64,000 bases of DNA, taken from the NCBI RefSeq assembly GCF_001619615.1, contig NZ_LQQP01000034.1, positions 26,150 to 90,149 of the forward strand, in the 5' to 3' direction. The stretch's first letter is position 1. Every line of letters starts with the position of its first letter. This DNA is from Microbacterium sp. T32 (GTDB lineage: Bacteria > Actinomycetota > Actinomycetes > Actinomycetales > Microbacteriaceae). This document shows, one piece after another, positions 18,425 to 25,664 of the stretch. Both the position numbers and the translations under genes were made by a program. A model generated the notes under the pieces. The model was not told where the DNA came from. It did not search any database and saw only the letters and a list, made by a program, of their open reading frames with translations.

Positions 18425-19743
18425 GCGAGCACCCCCGGCGCCTCGAGCACCGCACCGTCGACGACGGTCGGGATGCCGGAGCGCACGGTCCAGCGGATCT
18501 CGCCCGGCAGCTCGCGACCGAGGTACGGCGAGTTCTTGCTGCGACCGCGGAGGTCGCCGAGCCCGAATGTGCGCGCGGGGCGCGGGTCGTACAGCGTGAA
18601 GCTCGCGGGGGTGCCGGCGGTGAGCGGAGTGCCGTGGCCGTCGAGACGGCCGATGCGGGCGGGCGTGCGCGACATGACGCGGGCGACGTCGATCCACTCC
18701 AGCAGCCCGGTCTCGACCATGGCCTGGTGGACGACGCGCAGCGCGCTCTCGAGACCCACCATGCCGTTCGCGGCGGCGGCCCACTCGCACGACTTCGCCT
18801 CGGCGGGGTGCGGCGCGTGGTCGGTCGCGACGATGTCGATCGTGCCGTCGGCCAGACCCTCGCGCACCGCGAGCACGTCCTCCTCGCGACGCAGCGGCGG
18901 GTTCACCTTGAACCGCGCGTCGTAGTCGCGCACGAGCTCGTCGGTGAGCAGCAGGTGGTGCGGCGTCACCTCGGCGGTGACGTTCACACCGCGCTTCTTG
19001 GCCCAGCGGATGATGTCGACCGACCCCGCGGTCGACAGGTGGCACACGTGCAGGCGCGAGCCCACGTGCTCGGCGAGCAGCACGTCGCGCGCGATGATCG
19101 ACTCCTCGGCGACCGCCGGCCACCCCGCGAGCCCCAGCTCGGCGGACACCGCGCCCTCGTTCATCTGTGCGCCCTCGGTGAGCCGCGGATCCTGCGCGTG
19201 CTGCGCGATCACGCCGTCGAACGCCTTCACGTACTCCAGCGCTCGCCGCATGATGAGCGGGTCGAAGACGCAGAAGCCGTCGTCGCTGAAGACGCGGACA
19301 CGGGCGCGCGAGTCGGCCATCGCGCCGAGCTCGGCGAGGCGCTGGCCCTTCTGCCCGACCGTCACGGCGCCGATCGGCTGCACGTGGACGTAGCCCGCGG
19401 CTTCGCCGAGTGCGAGCTCCTGCTCGACGACTCCGGCCGTATCGGCGACGGGCGACGTGTTCGGCATCGCGAAGACGGTGGTGAAGCCGCCGGCTGCGGC
19501 GGCGCGGGATCCGGTGGCGACGGTCTCGGATGCCTCGTACCCGGGCTCGCGCAGGTGCACGTGCAGGTCGACGAGTCCGGGGAGGGCGATGAGCCCGTCG
19601 GCATCCACGACCGTCGCTCCGGCCTGCGAGAGGCCGGTTCCGGTCTCGGCGATGACGCCGTCGCGGACGAGGAGGTCGGTGGCATCCCGACCTTCGATCC
19701 GCGCGCCGCGCACCAGGAGGGTGTGGGAGGGGGCGTGGCTCAT
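18421..19743 (-). CDS. pyrC: Dihydroorotase
   Basis: The product closes carbamoyl aspartate to dihydroorotate, step 3 of pyrimidine synthesis. The protein has 440 residues, the class I amidohydrolase length. The metal ligands His61 and His63 lie in [10 protein letters not shown], and VATDHAPH carries the later catalytic aspartate. The N-terminal ATG at 19743 overlaps the pyrB stop by 4 bases. Confidence 0.97.
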   Translation of the reverse strand: MSHAPSHTLLVRGARIEGRDATDLLVRDGVIAETGTGLSQAGATVVDADGLIALPGLVDLHVHLREPGYEASETVATGSRAAAAGGFTTVFAMPNTSPVADTAGVVEQELALGEAAGYVHVQPIGAVTVGQKGQRLAELGAMADSRARVRVFSDDGFCVFDPLIMRRALEYVKAFDGVIAQHAQDPRLTEGAQMNEGAVSAELGLAGWPAVAEESIIARDVLLAEHVGSRLHVCHLSTAGSVDIIRWAKKRGVNVTAEVTPHHLLLTDELVRDYDARFKVNPPLRREEDVLAVREGLADGTIDIVATDHAPHPAEAKSCEWAAAANGMVGLESALRVVHQAMVETGLLEWIDVARVMSRTPARIGRLDGHGTPLTAGTPASFTLYDPRPARTFGLGDLRGRSKNSPYLGRELPGEIRWTVRSGIPTVVDGAVLEAPGVLA

Positions 19744-20708
19744 CGAAGGTCCTCTTTCTCGGAGTCGGTCCGCGCGCCCGCCAGCAGCAGGTACAGCACG
19801 GCCATGCGCACGGAGACGCCGTTCGCGACTTGCTCGAGAACCGTCGAGCGCGGCGAGTCGGCGGCTTCGGCGGAGATCTCCAGACCGCGATTCATCGGGC
19901 CGGGGTGTAGAACGATGCTACCGTCCGGCAGCGCGTCCAGGCGCCGCGCGTCGAGACCGTAGCGGCGGGAATACTCCCGTTCAGTCGGGAAATACGCGGC
20001 GCTCATCCGCTCGAGTTGAATGCGGAGCATCATGAGCGCGTCGGGACCGGTCGCGATCCCGCGGTCCAGGTCGTACTCGACCTCGACCGGCCAGCCGCTG
20101 ACGTCCTGCGGCACCAGCGTCGGCGGCGCGACGAGCGTGACGTGGGCGCCGAGCGTGTGCAGCAGCCACACGTTCGAGCGCGCGACACGTGAGTGCAGTA
20201 CGTCGCCGACGATCGTGACCCGGATGCCGTCCAGCCCGCGCCCGCGGCTGTCGTCGCCGAACAGGCGCTTGCGGATCGTAAAGGCGTCGAGCAGCGCCTG
20301 CGTCGGGTGCTCGTGCGTCCCGTCGCCGGCGTTCACCACTCCCGCGGTGATCCAGCCGCTGGTGGCGAGGGTGCGCGGAGCCCCGGACGCGCCGTGGCGG
20401 ATGACGACGGCATCCGCCCCCATCGCCTGGAGGGTCTGCGCGGTGTCCTGGAGCGACTCGCCCTTGCTGACGCTCGAGCCCTTCGCGGAGAAGTTGATGA
20501 CGTCGGCGCTCAGGCGCTTGGCGGCGGCCTCGAACGAGATGCGGGTGCGGGTGGAGTCCTCGAAGAAGAGGTTCACCACGGTCTTGCCGCGGAGCGTCGG
20601 CAGCTTCTTGACCTCACGGCGCTGCGTGTCGGCCATGTCTTCGGCGACGTCGAGGATCTCCAGCGCTTCGGCGCGAGTGAGGTGCTGGGTGTCGAGGAGG
20701 TGCCTCAT
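19740..20708 (-). CDS. pyrB: Aspartate carbamoyltransferase catalytic subunit
   Basis: The product joins carbamoyl phosphate to aspartate, the committed step of pyrimidine synthesis. The protein has 322 residues. The carbamoyl-phosphate site is [13 protein letters not shown] at 48-60, and [11 protein letters not shown] near the C-terminus is the aspartate-side motif. No pyrI regulatory subunit is encoded nearby, so control is expected at expression level through PyrR. It overlaps pyrR by 4 bases. Confidence 0.97.
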   Translation of the reverse strand: MRHLLDTQHLTRAEALEILDVAEDMADTQRREVKKLPTLRGKTVVNLFFEDSTRTRISFEAAAKRLSADVINFSAKGSSVSKGESLQDTAQTLQAMGADAVVIRHGASGAPRTLATSGWITAGVVNAGDGTHEHPTQALLDAFTIRKRLFGDDSRGRGLDGIRVTIVGDVLHSRVARSNVWLLHTLGAHVTLVAPPTLVPQDVSGWPVEVEYDLDRGIATGPDALMMLRIQLERMSAAYFPTEREYSRRYGLDARRLDALPDGSIVLHPGPMNRGLEISAEAADSPRSTVLEQVANGVSVRMAVLYLLLAGARTDSEKEDLR

Positions 20709-21235
20709 GATTCGATCGTCACCTCCTCGATGCCGTCGACCTCGGCGAGACGCACGTTCACGCGCTCGTCGCGGGCGGACGGGAGGTTCTTGCCGACGAA
20801 GTCGGGGCGGATCGGCAGCTCGCGGTGGCCGCGATCGATCAGCGTCGCCAGTCGCACGGCGGCGGGGCGCCCGATGTCCTGCAGCGCGTCGAGCGCGGCC
20901 CGGATGCTGCGACCCGAGAACAGCACGTCGTCGACCAGCACGACGACCTTGCCGTCGATGCCACCCGCGGGGATGCGCGTCGCCTGCGGCGCCCGCGTGG
21001 GATTGCGGTGCAGATCGTCGCGGTACATCGTCACGTCGAGGGCGCCGACCGGGACGGCCGCTCCCCCGAACTCGCTGATCAGCGGCGCGATGCGATCGGC
21101 GAGGGTGACACCGCGAGTCGGGATCCCGAGGAGGACGAGTCCTTCCGGCCCTTTATTGGACTCCAGGATCTCGTGCGAGATGCGCGTCAAAGCGCGGGCG
21201 ACGTCGGCATCGTGCATGACGGTGCGCGTACTCAT
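20705..21235 (-). CDS. pyrR: Pyrimidine operon regulator PyrR
   Basis: This 176-residue protein binds pyr mRNA in response to UMP or UTP and has a uracil phosphoribosyltransferase fold. The PRPP-binding loop [18 protein letters not shown] spans about 97-114. The ATG at 21235 follows GGGAG with 7-base spacing and is preferred over an ATG eight codons upstream, which lacks a ribosome binding site. It heads the pyr operon, and a PyrR-type RNA loop lies 18 bases before the start codon. Confidence 0.95.
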   Translation of the reverse strand: MSTRTVMHDADVARALTRISHEILESNKGPEGLVLLGIPTRGVTLADRIAPLISEFGGAAVPVGALDVTMYRDDLHRNPTRAPQATRIPAGGIDGKVVVLVDDVLFSGRSIRAALDALQDIGRPAAVRLATLIDRGHRELPIRPDFVGKNLPSARDERVNVRLAEVDGIEEVTIES

Positions 21236-21252
21236 CCGCTGCTCCCTTCTCC

Positions 21253-21264
21253 GCCTCACAGGAC
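21253..21264 (-). promoter_or_regulatory. PyrR-binding RNA loop upstream of pyrR
   Basis: The minus strand reads GTCCTGTGAGGC, which fits the PyrR-binding consensus RUCCNGNGAGGY at every position. Flanking CCG and CGG can close the lower stem. The loop sits just before the ribosome binding site of pyrR, so binding could block ribosome entry. Translational repression of this kind has been described in mycobacteria. Confidence 0.75.
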
Positions 21265-21385
21265 GGGGTTAAAGGTTGCCGTGGTTCTGTACCGAGTGTA
21301 GCGGGTGTGGATGACGGATGCCGGGTGTGCCGGGCTGTGCAGGAGGGGTGGCGCGGACGTATGGCGACGGAGCAGCCCGCGCGCC

Positions 21386-21452
21386 GGGAGGAGATTCGGC
21401 GGGCGGAGGATGGATGCCGCGGTTTCGGTCCTCCGGTGCCCGGATCTCCTCC
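21386..21452. repeat. Hairpin copy A, 3' of helR
   Basis: Arms of about 24 bases (GGAGGAGATTC... and ...GGATCTCCTCC) enclose an 18-base loop that begins TGGATGCCGCG. A related element lies at 23825-23892 on the other side of helR. The arms are imperfect but GC-rich. It may end transcription of helR, or it may be a dispersed palindromic repeat. Confidence 0.65.
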
Positions 21453-21476
21453 GCTCACCGCCGCAGCCGTGGCCGG

Positions 21477-23678
21477 CTACTCCAGCACGACGAGCCGCTG
21501 CGTCGCGCGGGTCATCGCGACGTAGCGATCCACCGCGCCCGTGATCCCATCCCCAACGCGAGAGGGCTCGACGAGGACGACGAGGTCGAACTCCAGCCCC
21601 TTCACGCGCTGCGGGTCGAGCGACGAGACCCGCTCGCGCGGCGCGAACTCCGGGGCGCCGATCACCACCGCGGTCCCCTCGGTGGCTTCCCGCTCCCACG
21701 CGGCGACGATTTCGGCGAGGTCGGAGCGCGCGCCGTACTCCACGGGAACGCCCGTCCGTCGGATGGACTCCGGCACGTTCGCGTCGGGCAGCACGGCGCG
21801 GATCACCGGGGCCGCGGCATCCATCACCTCCCCCGGGGTGCGGTAGTTCACGTGCAGCGTCGCGGTCCGCACCCGTTCGACGCCCACCCGCGCGAGCCGG
21901 TCCTCCCACGACTCGGTGAAGCCGTGGCGCGCCTGGGCGCGGTCGCCCACGATCGTGAGGCTCCCGGACGGGCAGCGTCGCAGCAGCATGCGCCACTGCG
22001 CGTCGGTGAGTTCCTGCGCTTCGTCGACGATGACGTGGGCGAACGGGCCGGCGAAGGGATCGAGGATGGATGCCGCGGGCCTCTCGAGCGTCCGGCGGAG
22101 GTCCTGCCCGCGCAGCATCGACATCACCCGCATGTCGCCGTCGTCGGCCGCGATGAGGTCGGTCACGACGTCGGACATCATCCGCCGCTCTTCCGCAGCT
22201 TCCCGCCGCGCCCGACGCTCCGCGGCTTCCCGGCGCGGATCGCCCACCTCCTGGCGGGCGGCGTCGAGCAGCGGCAGGTCGGCCTCGGTCCAGGTCTCCG
22301 GCACTCCGCGGGCGACGAGCGCCGTGAAGTCGTCGGCTGCGAGCCACGGCGCGCACCGGCGGAGCAGGGCCGCGTTCGAGAGGAGCCCCCGGAGTACGGC
22401 ATCCGGGTCGAGAAGCGGCCACGCGCCGTCGAACATCGCCCGTAGGTCGTCGTCGTTCTCGAGCGCTTCGCGCGGGGATTCGTCCTCGTCCCAGTCCGAG
22501 CCGTAGGCGTCGAAGTCGTCGCGCGAGCGGGAGGCCTCACCCCACCCTTCGTCCCATGCGTCGGTCGCACCTCCGCGCAGCTCGTCGTCGACGCGTTCCT
22601 CGAGCAGCGTGAGCAGCCGCTCCCACGCGCGCGTCCGCAGCTCGTTGTGGCTGACGACACCGACGCCCTCGAAGAGCTCCGCCCACTCGGCCGCGTCGAC
22701 GACGACGGTGCCCCACGCGGTGTCCACGGGCGTGCTCCGGGTCGGCGGACGCTGCCACCGCCGCACGGCGGCGCCGACCGCGTCGATCATGCGACCGTCG
22801 CCGAGCACGCGGCGAAGGCGCGGATCGGGTTCGGGGTTCACACGCTCCTCCCCCGCGAGGTCGTTCACCGCACAGACGAGGGCGCCCTCCTCGCCGAGGC
22901 CGGGCAGAACGTCGTCCACGTAATCGACGTACGGGCGGTGCGGTCCGACGAAGAGCAGCCCTTCACTCTCCCCCTGCATCCGCGGGTCCGAGTAGAGCAG
23001 GTACGCCGCACGATGCAGCGCGACGACGGTCTTCCCCGTCCCCGGACCGCCGTCGACGACGAGCGCTCCGCGGGCGTGCGCGCGGATGATGGCATCCTGA
23101 TCGGTCTGGATCGTCGCGAGAACGTCGCGCATCTTGGGCGATCGACTGGCGCCCAGGCTCGCGATGAACGCCGACTGGTCGTCGAGCGCCGCCCCCGCGT
23201 CGGGGCCGTCGCCGAAGACCTCGTCCCAGAAGTCCACGATCCGTCCCGCGCGCCAGCGGTAGCGCCGGCGGCTCCGGAGCCCCTCCGGGTGCGCGGCCGT
23301 CGCCGCGAAGAAGGGACGGGATGCCAGGGCCCGCCAGTCCAGCAGGAGCCGTTCGCCCGTGGCATCCACGATCCCGAACCGGCCGACGTACGTCACCGTG
23401 CCGGTCTCATCGACCATCCGGCCGATGCAGGCGTCGAGGCCGAAGCGGCGGAGGACGCGGAGCCGTGTCGACAGCTGCTGCACCTCGAGGTCGCGTTCGA
23501 GGGCGCGCTGACCGCCCGCGTGCTCCCGACGCAGCGCGGCGAGTCGGAGCTCGACCCGCTCCCCCTCGGCGGCGAGGGCTGCCGCGATCGCGGCGAATCG
23601 CTGCGCGTCGTCGCCGATGAGCGCGGCCTTGTCGTGCAGTCGCTCGGGCAGAGCAAACGGGCTCGTGTTCGTGTGCAT
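21477..23678 (-). CDS. helR: HelR-like RNA polymerase-recycling ATPase
   Basis: This superfamily 1 helicase-like protein of the HelD/HelR class has 733 residues. The N-terminal 75 residues are helical and could form the coiled coil that enters RNA polymerase. Motifs run in order: Walker A GGPGTGKTVVALHR near 210-222, Walker B VIVDEAQEL, motif III IVGDRAQARHG, NYRTPGEV, VKGLEFDLVVLVEP and YVAMTRAT. HelR proteins displace rifamycins and protect RNA polymerase, and the upstream rifamycin-associated element supports this call over a UvrD-type DNA helicase. The ATG at 23678 follows AAGGGGGA. Drug protection here is inference from family and context. Confidence 0.82.
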   Translation of the reverse strand: MHTNTSPFALPERLHDKAALIGDDAQRFAAIAAALAAEGERVELRLAALRREHAGGQRALERDLEVQQLSTRLRVLRRFGLDACIGRMVDETGTVTYVGRFGIVDATGERLLLDWRALASRPFFAATAAHPEGLRSRRRYRWRAGRIVDFWDEVFGDGPDAGAALDDQSAFIASLGASRSPKMRDVLATIQTDQDAIIRAHARGALVVDGGPGTGKTVVALHRAAYLLYSDPRMQGESEGLLFVGPHRPYVDYVDDVLPGLGEEGALVCAVNDLAGEERVNPEPDPRLRRVLGDGRMIDAVGAAVRRWQRPPTRSTPVDTAWGTVVVDAAEWAELFEGVGVVSHNELRTRAWERLLTLLEERVDDELRGGATDAWDEGWGEASRSRDDFDAYGSDWDEDESPREALENDDDLRAMFDGAWPLLDPDAVLRGLLSNAALLRRCAPWLAADDFTALVARGVPETWTEADLPLLDAARQEVGDPRREAAERRARREAAEERRMMSDVVTDLIAADDGDMRVMSMLRGQDLRRTLERPAASILDPFAGPFAHVIVDEAQELTDAQWRMLLRRCPSGSLTIVGDRAQARHGFTESWEDRLARVGVERVRTATLHVNYRTPGEVMDAAAPVIRAVLPDANVPESIRRTGVPVEYGARSDLAEIVAAWEREATEGTAVVIGAPEFAPRERVSSLDPQRVKGLEFDLVVLVEPSRVGDGITGAVDRYVAMTRATQRLVVLE

Positions 23679-23733
23679 GAATCCCCCTTGTGCGCCAGAA
23701 AGCGTGCGCGACCTGCGATTTTGCATCACAGAG

Positions 23734-23752
23734 GGGGCCTTGCGGCAAGCCC
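23734..23752 (-). promoter_or_regulatory. Rifamycin-associated element (RAE) upstream of helR
   Basis: A 19-bp near-perfect inverted repeat reads GGGCTTGCCGCAAGGCCCC on the minus strand, 55 bases before the helR ATG. From memory, the published RAE consensus of rifamycin-inducible actinobacterial genes is an inverted repeat built on GGGGCTTGC/GCAAGGCCC, and the match covers both half-sites. It overlaps the expected -35 region of the helR promoter. Confidence 0.8.
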
Positions 23753-23824
23753 GGGGTCGGGCGCGATAATGGAAGGGGAAGGGGGTCCCGGTTCTGCCCT
23801 CGCCTGACGGGCCGCCCCCGCGAC

Positions 23825-23892
23825 GGGAGGGGATCCGGGCGACGGAGGATGGATGCCGCGAATGCGGTCCTCCCCCGGCGGAATCTCCTCCG
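23825..23892. repeat. Hairpin copy B, 5' of helR
   Basis: This is the partner of the hairpin at 21386-21452. GGAGGGGATCC and GGAATCTCCTCC form the outer arms, and the loop again begins TGGATGCCGCG. It lies 98 bases 3' of the MBL-Rieske stop codon and could end that transcript. Confidence 0.65.
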
Positions 23893-23970
23893 CTCACGTG
23901 GGCCTTCCCGCGGTCCGCGCCGCGACGTCTCCGCTCACGTGGGCGTTCGCGCGTCCCGGTGCCGCGACGT
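23888..23970. repeat. 42-bp tandem direct duplication
   Basis: Two copies, 23888-23928 and 23929-23970, share CTCCGCTCACGTGGGC at the start and GCCGCGACGT at the end, with a diverged middle. The first copy overlaps the right arm of hairpin B. Confidence 0.75.
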
Positions 23971-23989
23971 TTGGTGACTCCGCGGCGAC

Positions 23990-25564
23990 TCAGCCGGCGG
24001 CGACCTCCGCGGCCTTCTCCTTCGCCAGGCCCGACGGCGTCGAACGGATCGGGTGACCCGTGGTCGTCAGGCAGCGGCCGGAGGCGAGGTCCCACTTCCA
24101 GTCGTGCAGCGAGCACGTGAGGACGCCGTCCTGGATCTTGCCGGTCTTGGTGAGGTCGGCGCGCAGGTGCGGGCACCGGCGCTGGACGGTCCAGCCGTCG
24201 ATCTCGGCATCCTCGGTCTGGTCGGACTGCTCGGCGTACCAGTTCTCGACATACTCGATGCGGTCACGCGACAGGCACTTGAGGAACGTCGTGAGGAACT
24301 CGTTGAACTTGCCCGACCGGCCCACCTCGAACTGCATCGACAGGAAGATCGAGTTCGACCAGTCGATCTCGTGATCACGGATGTTCGTCGACACGAGGTC
24401 GGCGGGGATCGTGTACCAGTAGATGCACTCCTCGCCGGCGTACTCGCGGAGCTTCGCCTTGGGGAAATCCACGACCATGTCGAGCTCGCCGATGCGGAAC
24501 CGCACCATGCCGCCCACGCCGTTGCGGATCGTGCGGGCGCGACGCAGCAGCGGCTCCCACCACTCCTTCAGCGCCGCGAGCATCTCGGCCGGCGGGATGA
24601 TCTCGGCACGGGATGCCTCCTCCGCCTGGATCTCGGCCTGGCGGCTGTCGCGCTGCTCGGCGAGGTAGTCCCACTTGTCGCCGAAGATCCGGTCGATCTC
24701 GGCATCCGTGAAGAGAGTCTGCGTGACGGTCACGTCAGAGCCCTGCACCTCGACCTCGGTGCCGGGGAGGAACAAGTGGCCCTGCTGATCGGGGCGCAGC
24801 TCCTTCATGTGGGCGAGGAACTCTCGCTGATCGGTGAAGATCGAGTCGTTCTCGAGGCCCGTGCCGTTGTAACGGAACAGCGCTTCGCGCAGGAACATCG
24901 GCGGGCCCGCCATGGGGAAGACGTGCGCGGCATCCACCTTCTCGATGTAGTACATCGCGCGCTTGTTCTGCGCGTCGCGCTTGAGCTGCGCGAAGTTCTG
25001 CTTGGCGTCCTGGGGCAGGTCGTAGACCATGGGCCACCAGATCGCCCCCGAGACCTGGGTGAAGTACGCGTCGGGCTTGCCGAAGTCGAAGAGCTTCTCG
25101 AGGTCGAGGGGGTGCGAGTCGTTCTGATTCAGGATGGATGCCGTGCCGTCATCGACCGACAGCGAGGAATCGCCGATGGGTCCGTCCGAGGGGGCGCGGA
25201 GCGGCGTGACCATGAGCTTCAGGTCGCCGAACTGCAGCGGCACCCCCGCCTCGGTGCGGACGAGGTTCGTGTAGCCGAGGGCGATGAGGTCCTGCTCGAG
25301 GTCGTCGGTCGGGTACTCGGGCAGCAGGACCCGGATGTCCTTCGAGACGTAGCGCTCCAGCGTGGCCGGGTCGAAGTGATCGCGGTGGCGGTGCGAGATG
25401 TAGAGGAAGTCGGCCTTGCCGAACCGCTCCCAGTCGAGCGCGCGGTTGTCGGGGAACGGGAACCACGAGCCGAAGAAGCTCGGACCGATCACGGGGTCGC
25501 AGAGGATGCTGCCGCCCGCGGTCTCGATGAACATTCCCGCGTGGCCGAGGCCGGTGATCTTCAT
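23990..25564 (-). CDS. Metallo-beta-lactamase fold protein with C-terminal Rieske domain
   Basis: This 524-residue two-domain protein begins with a metallo-hydrolase domain (about 1-250; metal motif HRHRDH near 56-61, like UlaG-type lactonases). The C-terminal part has a Rieske [2Fe-2S] site, C-P-H-x17-C-S-L-H near 463-485. Rieske and beta-lactamase-like domains also occur together in CMP-N-acetylneuraminate hydroxylase, but in the opposite order. The substrate is unknown; an oxygenase or electron-transfer role is inference. The ATG at 25564 follows ACAGGAG. A TAGACT box 28 bases upstream could be the -10. Confidence 0.8.
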   Translation of the reverse strand: MKITGLGHAGMFIETAGGSILCDPVIGPSFFGSWFPFPDNRALDWERFGKADFLYISHRHRDHFDPATLERYVSKDIRVLLPEYPTDDLEQDLIALGYTNLVRTEAGVPLQFGDLKLMVTPLRAPSDGPIGDSSLSVDDGTASILNQNDSHPLDLEKLFDFGKPDAYFTQVSGAIWWPMVYDLPQDAKQNFAQLKRDAQNKRAMYYIEKVDAAHVFPMAGPPMFLREALFRYNGTGLENDSIFTDQREFLAHMKELRPDQQGHLFLPGTEVEVQGSDVTVTQTLFTDAEIDRIFGDKWDYLAEQRDSRQAEIQAEEASRAEIIPPAEMLAALKEWWEPLLRRARTIRNGVGGMVRFRIGELDMVVDFPKAKLREYAGEECIYWYTIPADLVSTNIRDHEIDWSNSIFLSMQFEVGRSGKFNEFLTTFLKCLSRDRIEYVENWYAEQSDQTEDAEIDGWTVQRRCPHLRADLTKTGKIQDGVLTCSLHDWKWDLASGRCLTTTGHPIRSTPSGLAKEKAAEVAAG

Positions 25565-25587
25565 ATCGCTCCTGTCCGTGAGAACTT

Positions 25588-25600
25588 ATCGAGTCTACGC
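25588..25600 (-). promoter_or_regulatory. Candidate promoter for MBL-Rieske gene
   Basis: The 13-base sequence GCGTAGACTCGAT on the minus strand contains a TAGACT -10 box 28 bases before the start codon. The same 13-mer lies upstream of efp at 29848-29860. No clear -35 box is seen. Confidence 0.4.
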
Positions 25601-25664
25601 GGGGGTCTGCTGTGCGCAGGGTGGGCGCGGCGGCTTCGCGTGCCGGCGGCGCCGCGCCGGCGCC

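Larger units (their letters stand above)
23679..23989. other. Intergenic region between helR and the MBL-Rieske gene
   Basis: No gene is seen in these 311 bases. From helR outward they hold the helR leader, a candidate -10 box (CAAAAT, minus strand, 23718-23723), the rifamycin-associated element, a long hairpin (23825-23892) and a 42-bp tandem direct duplication (23888-23970). Confidence 0.8.

Noticed and set aside
21477..23678. UvrD/PcrA DNA repair helicase
   Set aside because: The helical N-terminus, the length and the rifamycin-associated element fit HelR better.
23734..23752. RAE read as a simple terminator hairpin of the MBL-Rieske gene
   Set aside because: It lies more than 230 bases past that gene, beyond another hairpin, and matches a known operator-like site upstream of helR.
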